Shown here piece by piece: positions 1 to 5,124 of a stretch of 5,124 nucleotides of DNA. Where the stretch lies: NCBI GenBank assembly GCA_003161835.1, contig PMNO01000157.1, positions 227 through 5,350 on the forward strand, written 5' to 3'. Positions within the stretch are counted from its first letter, which is position 1. Every line of letters starts with the position of its first letter. The stretch is from Myxococcales bacterium. GTDB taxonomy: Bacteria; Myxococcota_A; Polyangia; Fen-1088. Under the pieces are notes generated by a model. The model ran no database searches, was not told the DNA's origin, and saw nothing but the letters and a program-made list of their open reading frames with translations. The translations under genes were made by a program, and so were the position numbers.

Positions 1-305
1 AGCTGGATGATGGTCTCGGCGATGCGCCATCCGCGGCCTTTGTGGCGCGCCAGAACCCAGGCCAGCGGGGTTCCGCAAGCGACCACGAGAACCAGGCTGG
101 CGGTGGTGGTGACAACGGTCAAGCGGACCGCCGGGCCGACCAGAGGATCGGCGAGGCCGCCAAGGATTTCCCGAGGCGATGAGGTCAGCAGGAGGCCGGC
201 AACCGGCAGGACCACCAACAACAACAGGAACCCAGAAAGCGCGCCCACCGCGACGGACCACGCCACGGAGACGGCGGAGTCACGTCCTGTCCTCGGTCCC
301 TCCAC
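1..305 (-). CDS. modB: Molybdate-type ABC transporter permease (ModB/NifC-like), N-terminal part, truncated by window edge
   Basis: This is the first 101 codons of an inner-membrane permease that would pass molybdate (or a similar oxyanion such as tungstate or sulfate) from a periplasmic binding protein through an ABC importer. I translated the frame by hand. It starts at GTG 305-303, preceded by AAGGGA (312-317) at 6 bases spacing, and the frame has an in-frame TAG a few codons further upstream. A first membrane segment (about residues 13-38) ends in FLLLLVVLPVAGLLL. A short periplasmic loop (PREILGGLADP) follows, then a second membrane segment ending in GTPLAWVLARHKGRGWR and the start of the next helix (AETIIQL). 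The sequence GTPLAW-LAR is typical of ModB/CysT-type permeases. The diagnostic cytoplasmic EAA-like loop lies beyond the window, so the exact substrate is inferred. No binding-protein gene (modA) lies upstream, where it is often found; the neighbour is the unrelated DUF1552 gene. Confidence 0.75.
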   Translation of the reverse strand, partial: MEGPRTGRDSAVSVAWSVAVGALSGFLLLLVVLPVAGLLLTSSPREILGGLADPLVGPAVRLTVVTTTASLVLVVACGTPLAWVLARHKGRGWRIAETIIQ

Positions 306-311
306 CGCCCA

Positions 312-317
312 TCCCTT
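312..317 (-). promoter_or_regulatory. Ribosome binding site of the permease gene
   Basis: On the minus strand AAGGGA lies 6 bases before GTG 305-303. It decides the start of the permease: the frame has no ATG near this point and is closed by TAG slightly upstream, so this GTG is the furthest-upstream usable start. Confidence 0.5.
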
Positions 318-336
318 CTATCCAACTCTATCCAAC
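317..336. repeat. Perfect 10-base tandem repeat (TCTATCCAAC x2) upstream of the permease gene
   Basis: TCTATCCAAC occurs at 317-326 and again at 327-336 with no mismatch; on the minus strand it reads GTTGGATAGA twice. It sits 12 to 31 bases upstream of the permease GTG and overlaps the leading base of its ribosome binding site. Ten bases is close to one helical turn, so two protein subunits could bind on one face of the DNA, but it could equally be a chance duplication. It does not resemble the palindromic ModE operator of enterobacteria. Confidence 0.6.
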
Positions 337-378
337 CTGCCAACCCGCGAGGGTTCGGTCGTTGGCGCGGCGGAGCAG

Positions 379-392
379 GCGAGCGCCCTCGC
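379..392 (-). other. Small hairpin directly after the DUF1552 stop codon
   Basis: Right after TGA 395-393 the minus strand reads GCGAG-GGCG-CTCGC, a perfect 5 bp stem with a 4-base loop. There is no following run of T, so it is not a standard intrinsic terminator. It could protect the 3' end of the operon message or be incidental in GC-rich DNA. Confidence 0.3.
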
Positions 393-1802
393 TCAGGCGA
401 AGAGCCCCGGCACGGGGCCGGTGCTGAAGGCCGTGTCTCCGTAAGTAGCCATCGGGACGCCCAGCGCACCCGCGACGGCGGCCCACACGTCGTTCATGTA
501 GCGCATGCCGAACTTGACGTGACGGCCGGTCTGCAGTTTCAGACTCTTTCCGCCAAACATCAGCAGCGGCATGTTCTCGATGGAGTGCGACCACCCGATG
601 CAACACTCGTTCAGATACACGACCAACGTGTGATCCAGGAGCGTGCCATCACCGTCGGGAGTGGCCTTCATCTTGGTCAACAGATCGGCCAGTTGCTGAG
701 AGTAGAACTGATCGATCTGGCCCAGCAGGGTATTGGCCGCGGCGGTCTGGACGTGCGACAGATCGTGGTGGCCGAGCCCGCTTGGGTCGGTGAAACCGGG
801 AATGATCTTCGCGAAGCGCATGGCGGAGTTCCCGTGCGCGAAGGTGAACGTTGCCACCCGCGTCAGGTCGCATTGAAAGGCGGACAAGATGATGCCCAGT
901 TGGCTCTGGGCGACCACCTTGTGCTGAGCCTCGTCGATCGTGAGATCGCCCGTTGGATTGGGGAGCGCGGGCAACACGGGCCCCGCGCAAGCCATGCCAC
1001 CCGTGGATCCGGCCGGCCGCGGGACGAGCTTGGCTTCCAACTGGGTAATTCCATCCAGGTGCGCGTCCAGCTTTTGCAGCTGCGACTGGGGCACGAGCGC
1101 GCGGAGTCTCGTCAGATCCTTGTGAACGAAATCGAGGACGCCCTGGTTCTGGAGGCGCATGCGTTCGAGGAGGGCGGGGGAGACCCCGGTCATGGCGGTG
1201 GAGAACACGTTGCCGAACAAGGTTGCGGGACGGCTCTCCGCGAAGAGAGCGCTGCTGTTGGTGTCGTAAGACATCACCTTGAAGTTTGGCAGGCCAAGGC
1301 TGGACGGCCGATAGGCGGTAGCCTGAATGGACGGAACCACGGTTCCTGCCAGGCCCGCCGCCGGTTTTTGGAGCAGGAGCTGATCGATGGACGGACCTGC
1401 AGCGGTTTGGTTCTTGGCTTGCTGGTCCCCCCCCGAGGAGGTCCCGGGGATCTCGACCGGACGGCGGCCGGACATCATCGTGATAAGACCAGCGCCGTGC
1501 TGATCTCCGGCCCAGTTGTGATCGCGCGGACAGTAGATTCCGTTCAGAATCGTCATGTCGGCTTTCAAGGACTCGAAGGGCTGAAGGACCGTCGGCAGGG
1601 TGAACGTCGTGGCGTCGCCTGCCGTCGGGAAGAATTGATCCGGGAACGTTCCGCAGGGGCGATGAACAATCAACAGACGGGTCGGGGACGCGCCCGCTGC
1701 CGACGCAAATAGGGGCCGGAGGAACATGCCCGCCGCCGTCGTGCCCACGCCGGCCAGGAGAGTTCGCCGCGGAATATGTCCGAAGGCATCATGCTTTTTC
1801 AT
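393..1802 (-). CDS. Tat-exported DUF1552 protein
   Basis: A 469-residue protein of the DUF1552 family, whose biochemical role is not established. Residues 1-36 form a twin-arginine signal (PRRTLLAG at 11-18, hydrophobic stretch, then ASAAGA), which predicts folded export to the periplasm. DUF1552 fills most of the rest. Visible family-like motifs are VHRPCGTFPDQFFP (46-59), NGIYCPRDHNWAGDQHGAG (87-105), GLGHHDLSH (342-350), and GTLLDHTLVVYLNE followed by WSHSIENMPLLMFGG (386-418). His95, Asp100, His102, His345, His346, Asp347, His350, Asp390, His391 and His406 are candidate metal or active-site residues. The related DUF1501 group is thought to have an alkaline-phosphatase/sulfatase-like fold; extending this to DUF1552 is inference. 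ATG 1802 follows AAAGGG at 6 bases spacing. It lies 48 bases after the DUF1592-type gene, its usual partner. Length is normal and the frame is intact. Confidence 0.9.
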   Translation of the reverse strand: MKKHDAFGHIPRRTLLAGVGTTAAGMFLRPLFASAAGASPTRLLIVHRPCGTFPDQFFPTAGDATTFTLPTVLQPFESLKADMTILNGIYCPRDHNWAGDQHGAGLITMMSGRRPVEIPGTSSGGDQQAKNQTAAGPSIDQLLLQKPAAGLAGTVVPSIQATAYRPSSLGLPNFKVMSYDTNSSALFAESRPATLFGNVFSTAMTGVSPALLERMRLQNQGVLDFVHKDLTRLRALVPQSQLQKLDAHLDGITQLEAKLVPRPAGSTGGMACAGPVLPALPNPTGDLTIDEAQHKVVAQSQLGIILSAFQCDLTRVATFTFAHGNSAMRFAKIIPGFTDPSGLGHHDLSHVQTAAANTLLGQIDQFYSQQLADLLTKMKATPDGDGTLLDHTLVVYLNECCIGWSHSIENMPLLMFGGKSLKLQTGRHVKFGMRYMNDVWAAVAGALGVPMATYGDTAFSTGPVPGLFA

Positions 1803-1850
1803 GGAAGGCCCTTTCGATTTTCCTTGTCGCGATCTTCGAACGATCCGCCG

Positions 1851-3656
1851 TCATGGTCCCACATCGCGGGTGCCGAATCCCGGCGACGTCAGCATGGCAC
1901 GGTAGTAGTCGGTGAACGTTCCCGTCGCAGCGAACCGGTCCTTGACTTGTTGTAGGGCGCACGAATGATCGTCCACCACCGAACGACCCAGCACGAACAC
2001 CGCCAAATTGCGGGCAGCGCATTCGGATACCCTCTTGCCGCTCTTCAACTTGGCCACGAGATCAGGAAGGTCGGCCACGGGGCCGTCCAGGTCGGGGCCA
2101 AGGCGGGTGATCACGGTCGAGCTGTCGATCACCTTGTTGGCGGCATCCACCATGTTGTAGCGCCCGATCGGGTCGTATCGTTCCGTGGCCAGTCCGAGCG
2201 GATCGAAGAGCGCGTGGCAAGCCCCGCAGCCCGCCGCGTTGGTGGCCCGCAGGTTCGCCAATTCCCGTTCGGTGGCGTCCTTGGGGAAAGTTGCCGCGAC
2301 GGTGGCCGCGTTGGCGGGCGGCGCGGGCACCGTCGAGCCGCAGACGAGGGCGTTGTAGATGAACAAGCCGCGGTGAACGACGTCACCCCGATCGGGATGC
2401 GACCAGGCCGCCAGCACCGCAGGCTGGGTCAGAATGCCGGCGCTCCGCTCGGGCAACTGGACATCCATGGGTACGAGACTGGTGCCGGTGACGCCGGGAA
2501 TACCGTAAACCTTGGCCAAATTCGCGTTCACGTACATCCGCCGCGACGTCAAGAGGTCCGACAGGTTTCCGTGGGTCAAGAGATCGCCGACGAACATCTT
2601 CGCGCTGTCGTAGAGGTTTTGTTTCAACTCGGCGGTGAATTCGGGGAACAGCGTCGTGTTCTTGGGGACAATCGATCGGAGCTTTTCAACGCCCAGCCAG
2701 AAGCCGGCCTTGTTGCCCAGGTTGGTTTGCACGGCCGGCGAGGCCAGCAAACGATCGACCTCCGACGCCAGCACGCCCGGGTTCAGCAGCGATCCGTCGA
2801 GCGCCTTCTGCCAGAGCGAATCGTCGGGCACAGAATCGAGCAGGGAGAACGATACCGCATCCGCCACCTCGGTCGCGGTGAGGGTGACCGACCCGCTGGT
2901 CAATCCACTACCGCCACCAGCGCCGCTGGCGCCGATCTCCGTGCGATACAAGAAGGAAGGGGACTGGAGAGTGGCTTCGATGATCAAGCGAATTCCGGTT
3001 GCCACGTTGTCGACCAGACCGGCATGGTACAGGGCCAGCAGATCCGTGACCTCGGCATCCGTGACGGGACGCGCGAACGCGCGCGCGACTCGATTGCGAA
3101 TGAAGCGTTCGACGCACGCATCCGTCGGCGCCACCTGCCCGCAGGGGAGGAACACCGCCAGGTTCGCGGTCACCGCGCCCAGCGCGGCGTTGTGCGCGGC
3201 CAGTTGGTAGGCGTTGGCCACGCTGGCCTGGACGGTCAGCTTCGGCGCCTCGGAGAAGTTCGTGTAGTCGGCGGGCTGGGTGTCCGCTTCGGTGACCTCG
3301 GGGGGAACCCGCACCCCAAAAACCTGGGCGACCACGTTGACGTATTGCTCGTCGGTGATACGCCAGATGCGCGCCGGCGCCAACGACGCGGATGCGGTGC
3401 AGGCCGCCGGGCCGGCCGCTCCGCTACCTCCGACGATCGTTGTCCCGCCGGTTCCGACCCCGACTGTCCCACCGTGGCCAGGCACGCCGCCCACCGCTCC
3501 GGGCGAGCCGCCGCTGCCCGTGGGGGCCGAATTGCCCGTCGCGCCCGAGCCGTTGCCCGGTGCTTGATTTTGCGGCACCGAGCCCGTACATCCGCCGATG
3601 ACGGCCATGACCGTCGCGGCGCCGATTCCTAAAAGGATCTGGTGTCCCTTGACCAT
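1851..3656 (-). CDS. DUF1592-type lipoprotein with c-type haem motif (DUF1587-like/1595/1592/1588/1585)
   Basis: A 601-residue lipoprotein. Residues 1-23 are a signal peptide with lipobox IGGC (Cys23), and residues about 33-83 are a Gly/Ser/Thr linker. A DUF1587-like segment follows (about 93-163, ARIWRITDEQYVNVVAQVFG). Then come DUF1595 (about 180-241, ending LQSPSFLYRTE), DUF1592 (about 258-386, TATEVADAVSFSLLDSVPDD to YVNANLAKVYGI), DUF1588 (about 402-500, RSAGILTQPAVLAAWSHPDR) and DUF1585 (about 508-598, with Cys546 and Cys566). DUF1588 holds CGACH at 477-481 followed by FDPLG, a CxxCH motif that in this family suggests one covalently bound haem c. The family is abundant in Planctomycetota and Myxococcota and usually sits beside DUF1552 or DUF1501 genes; its reaction is unknown, though an envelope redox role is plausible. 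I chose ATG 3656 because it gives a compact signal peptide and follows GGGGGA at 5 bases; an in-frame ATG at 3719 overlaps the upstream stop and remains possible. Confidence 0.92.
   Translation of the reverse strand: MVKGHQILLGIGAATVMAVIGGCTGSVPQNQAPGNGSGATGNSAPTGSGGSPGAVGGVPGHGGTVGVGTGGTTIVGGSGAAGPAACTASASLAPARIWRITDEQYVNVVAQVFGVRVPPEVTEADTQPADYTNFSEAPKLTVQASVANAYQLAAHNAALGAVTANLAVFLPCGQVAPTDACVERFIRNRVARAFARPVTDAEVTDLLALYHAGLVDNVATGIRLIIEATLQSPSFLYRTEIGASGAGGGSGLTSGSVTLTATEVADAVSFSLLDSVPDDSLWQKALDGSLLNPGVLASEVDRLLASPAVQTNLGNKAGFWLGVEKLRSIVPKNTTLFPEFTAELKQNLYDSAKMFVGDLLTHGNLSDLLTSRRMYVNANLAKVYGIPGVTGTSLVPMDVQLPERSAGILTQPAVLAAWSHPDRGDVVHRGLFIYNALVCGSTVPAPPANAATVAATFPKDATERELANLRATNAAGCGACHALFDPLGLATERYDPIGRYNMVDAANKVIDSSTVITRLGPDLDGPVADLPDLVAKLKSGKRVSECAARNLAVFVLGRSVVDDHSCALQQVKDRFAATGTFTDYYRAMLTSPGFGTRDVGP
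3408..3560 (-). repeat. Gly-rich low-complexity linker in the DUF1592-type lipoprotein
   Basis: This encodes residues about 33-83, a run of Gly, Ser, Thr, Pro, Val and Ala between the acylated Cys23 and the first folded domain. It has no exact DNA period. Such linkers usually act as flexible spacers that hold a domain away from the membrane. Confidence 0.7.
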
Positions 3657-3661
3657 GGCCG

Positions 3662-3667
3662 TCCCCC
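3662..3667 (-). promoter_or_regulatory. Ribosome binding site deciding the DUF1592-type start
   Basis: The minus strand reads GGGGGA, then five bases, then ATG 3656-3654. The alternative in-frame ATGs at 3719 and 3713 have no purine-rich site in front of them, only a T run, so this site supports the shorter 601-residue product. Confidence 0.5.
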
Positions 3668-3718
3668 GGTGAGTGTTTCCTGCTTGGTTGGCAACGCGAT
3701 TGATCAGTGTCATCGCCA

Positions 3719-4528
3719 TCAAAAAAAGGTCCCGCAGTTGGTGTCGAGCAACATGGGGTGAAGAGTCACATCGGTCTTGGTGCTGTGGTCGCCCACGGTC
3801 CAGTTGGTGGCGGGATCGGTGCCGGGGCGCGTGTAGGTCAGGGTACCTTGCTGCGCGGCGCTGCAGGTGAGCGAGCCGATGCCGTCGCCGCGCTTGCCAC
3901 CCCACACCCCTCCTTGTGTCGCGGCGCTGTCACAGGAGAATCCGTCGTGAATTTGAAGCACGTGAGCGCCCTGAGGGCATTTGGTCGCGGTGACCACCAC
4001 GGTGACGTCGGTTCCCGTCTGGGTGAATACGGCCGTCAGACCCACCGCGGGTATCGAGCACGTGGCGACGTGCCCGCTTCCCGCCGGCGCGTCTGACCCC
4101 GCGTCCGCGGACCCGGCCACCGCCGCGTCCGTGCCGGTGGTACCGCCCGACGCCATGACGATCCCCGCGTCGGTGAACAGATGTCCATCGTCGAAATTGC
4201 CGGCACCCCCGGCGCCGCCCGATCCTTTGGCCGAGCCACCACTCCCGCTGCCGCCTGTGCCGGGCGCACCTCCGCTTGCGGGTTTGTTGCTGCCGCCGGT
4301 GCCGCCGCTTCCAGACGCGCTTCCTCCTGTACCAGACGTGATCGCGCCACCCGTCCCGGTCCCGCCCGACGCTACGATCGCGCCGCCAGCCCCGTTGGTC
4401 GAGCCTCCCGTGGACTGCCCGCCGGACGCTGCGACGGGGCCCGGGCCCGCGTCCTGTTTGACGCAACGGACGCTACAAACGGCCAAGAAAAGCGTGATTG
4501 TCAGAAGAACCTGGCCAGGGGCGCGCAT
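3719..4528 (-). CDS. Secreted Gly-rich protein with a degenerate Cu/Zn-superoxide-dismutase-like domain
   Basis: A 269-residue exported protein. Residues 1-22 are a signal peptide (MRAPGQ, then VLLTITLFLAV). Residues 35-110 are a Gly/Ser/Ala/Thr linker and 113-155 an Asp/Ala/Gly-rich spacer. The C-terminal domain (about 156-269) resembles Cu/Zn superoxide dismutase. GAHVLQIHDGFSC (187-199) lines up with the family's GxHGFHVH...C stretch, GGVWGGKRGDGI (206-217) with the GGHW/F-P region, and CGTFF (265-269) with the C-terminal CGVI. Cys199 and Cys265 match the conserved disulfide pair. By this hand alignment His194 and possibly His257 remain as copper ligands, but the first copper His is Gln192 and the bridging His is Val208, so normal dismutase activity is doubtful. 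The lipobox is poor (SVRC or LAVC), so lipidation is uncertain. An alternative ATG at 4561 adds 11 residues; neither start has a good ribosome binding site. The gene ends 62 bases before the DUF1592-type gene, probably in the same operon. Confidence 0.8.
   Translation of the reverse strand: MRAPGQVLLTITLFLAVCSVRCVKQDAGPGPVAASGGQSTGGSTNGAGGAIVASGGTGTGGAITSGTGGSASGSGGTGGSNKPASGGAPGTGGSGSGGSAKGSGGAGGAGNFDDGHLFTDAGIVMASGGTTGTDAAVAGSADAGSDAPAGSGHVATCSIPAVGLTAVFTQTGTDVTVVVTATKCPQGAHVLQIHDGFSCDSAATQGGVWGGKRGDGIGSLTCSAAQQGTLTYTRPGTDPATNWTVGDHSTKTDVTLHPMLLDTNCGTFF
4199..4426 (-). repeat. Long Gly/Ser/Ala/Thr low-complexity linker in the SOD-like protein
   Basis: This encodes residues 35-110, an irregular string of GG-S, GG-T and GG-A units (for example GTGGSASGSGGTGG). 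The DNA is imperfectly repetitive, with GGC/GCC-rich triplets and no exact period. It would be an extended tether between the processed N-terminus and the folded domain. Being repetitive, it is also a place where length variation between strains would be expected. Confidence 0.75.
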
Positions 4529-4568
4529 GGAAATGCCGACGAGCCGGGAGCGACATCTCATGGGTGGG

Positions 4569-4596
4569 ATGTTACCGCTAACACGGACCGTTGCAA
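4569..4596 (-). promoter_or_regulatory. Weak promoter candidate for the SOD-like/DUF1592/DUF1552 operon
   Basis: On the minus strand TTGCAA (4596-4591) and TAACAT (4574-4569) are 16 bases apart, each matching 4 of 6 consensus sigma-70 bases. Transcription would begin near 4562, leaving a leader of about 33 bases before ATG 4528. This would favour ATG 4528 over ATG 4561. The match is weak and myxobacterial promoters are poorly predicted by this consensus. Confidence 0.2.
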
Positions 4597-4626
4597 GTGA
4601 TATGTCGGTCGAAAGGGAGACCGGGT

Positions 4627-5124
4627 CTACGGGCGTCGTCTGCGCCGCAAGGACCCTCCAAGCACGAGACTGGAAACCAGAAGAACCCATACCAGCGCGG
4701 TCGGATCCAATCTACCCGAGCCGAAATCACAGCCGGAGCCACCCGAGGCCGAGACGGTCTTCACGCTTGGCGGCGACGGTTTTGGCGCCGTGCTTGGCAC
4801 GATCGTGACCCGCGCGGTATTTCCCAGGCCGTCCGTGACCTCGACGATGTCCGACTTTCCCGGGGGAACCGACTGAGCGGCGCTGTACAGACCGGTCGCT
4901 GGATCGACCGAGCCGCCGGCGCTGCTGTCGACGAGCTTCCAAGCGTACCCGGAACCGCCACCGCCCGTCGCTGTGAGTTGAATCGTGCCTCCAGGAGCTA
5001 CCTTGAGGAGGGTCGGTTGGACTGTGATGCCGGCGGTCACGGTCATCGTGACCGACACCGACACACCGTTCGCGTCGGTGACGGTGACGAGGTCCGCCAC
5101 CTGGGGGACAGTCCCGGCCACGTA
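4627..5124 (-). CDS. C-terminal part of a surface protein with tandem Ig-like repeats and a MYXO-CTERM-like tail (5' end beyond window)
   Basis: The last 165 residues of a longer secreted protein; the frame is open to the right edge, so the start lies outside. Visible are the end of one bacterial Ig-like repeat (residues 1-30, YVAGTVPQVADLVTVTDANG) and a complete second one (about 32-110). The second carries PGGTIQLTATGG, DPATGLYSA and SDIVEVTDGLGNTARVTI. The two repeats align with each other at YxAG/A...D-V-VTD-xG. A Pro/Ser hinge follows (111-120), then a tripartite tail: SGGSGC (Cys132), the hydrophobic segment TALVWVLLVSSLVLGG (142-157), and RRRRR (160-164) before TAG. This matches the layout of MYXO-CTERM sorting signals, which keep proteins in the envelope until processed to the cell surface. 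The N-terminal function cannot be told. The gene ends about 98 bases before the SOD-like gene on the same strand. Confidence 0.85.
   Translation of the reverse strand, partial: YVAGTVPQVADLVTVTDANGVSVSVTMTVTAGITVQPTLLKVAPGGTIQLTATGGGGSGYAWKLVDSSAGGSVDPATGLYSAAQSVPPGKSDIVEVTDGLGNTARVTIVPSTAPKPSPPSVKTVSASGGSGCDFGSGRLDPTALVWVLLVSSLVLGGSLRRRRRP

Noticed and set aside
315..343. Promoter-like TTGGCA, 17-base spacer, TAGAAG upstream of the permease
   Set aside because: The hexamers match well in spacing, but the predicted transcript would start only about three bases before the GTG and the -10 overlaps the ribosome binding site, so the two cannot both be right; the ribosome binding site is better supported.
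7..444. 145-codon plus-strand frame at the left edge
   Set aside because: It is antisense to the ModB-like permease, whose translation has clear membrane segments and family motifs; this frame has only Arg/Thr/Pro-rich sequence and runs over the intergenic gap into the DUF1552 gene.
519..1712. 397-codon plus-strand reading frame antisense to the DUF1552 gene
   Set aside because: Low-information composition, no motif, and a complete DUF1552 protein with a Tat signal on the opposite strand.
3068..3090. Alternating GCGCGCG stretch as a possible Z-DNA element
   Set aside because: It is explained by Arg/Ala codons of the DUF1595 segment in GC-rich DNA and is short.
1965..3632. 555-codon plus-strand reading frame antisense to the DUF1592-type gene
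   Set aside because: Its translation is Arg/Gly/Gln/His-rich without any recognisable domain, and it lies wholly over a gene with five recognised domains; long antisense frames are expected in high-GC DNA.
3657..3905. Upstream extension of the DUF1592-type frame to ATG 3905
   Set aside because: The extension overlaps the SOD-like coding region, is Arg/His-rich without sense, and would bury the signal peptide 83 residues into the protein.
4606..4623. CGGTC/GACCG inverted repeat after the Ig-like gene as a terminator
   Set aside because: Only a 5 bp stem with an 8-base loop and no T run follows it.
3981..4808. Proline-rich 275-codon plus-strand frame
   Set aside because: The Pro runs are the complement of the Gly-rich linker codons (GGC read as GCC/CCG), and the frame crosses from one minus-strand gene into the next.

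Overview
The window looks like chromosomal DNA from a high-GC member of the Myxococcota, most likely Polyangia-type. The evidence is a C-terminal sorting tail resembling MYXO-CTERM (GC, hydrophobic stretch, Arg5), secreted proteins with long Gly/Ser/Ala linkers straight after the signal peptide, and a DUF1592-type/DUF1552 gene pair of the kind common in Myxococcota and Planctomycetota. This assignment rests on protein style; no taxonomic marker gene is present.

Everything I accept as a gene lies on the minus strand, so transcription runs from right to left. In that order: (1) 5124-4627, the C-terminal end of a surface protein with tandem Ig-like repeats and a MYXO-CTERM-like tail, its N-terminus beyond the window; (2) 4528-3719, a secreted protein with a Gly-rich linker and a C-terminal domain that I read as a Cu/Zn-superoxide-dismutase-like fold with part of its metal site lost; (3) 3656-1851, a lipoprotein with the DUF1587-like/DUF1595/DUF1592/DUF1588/DUF1585 domain series and one CxxCH haem-binding motif; (4) 1802-393, a Tat-exported DUF1552 protein; (5) 305-1, the N-terminal third or so of a molybdate-type (ModB/NifC-like) ABC transporter permease that runs off the left edge.

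Genes 2, 3 and 4 are separated by only 62 and 48 bases and all encode exported proteins, so they plausibly form one operon for an envelope-located activity. Genes 3 and 4 are a recurring pair whose biochemical role is not established. The SOD-like protein is the least expected partner. The ModB gene has its own ribosome binding site and probably starts a different functional unit; an exact 10-base tandem repeat lies just upstream of it. Intergenic gaps are all under 100 bases. I see no RNA gene, CRISPR array or insertion sequence. The long plus-strand reading frames are antisense shadows typical of high-GC DNA.
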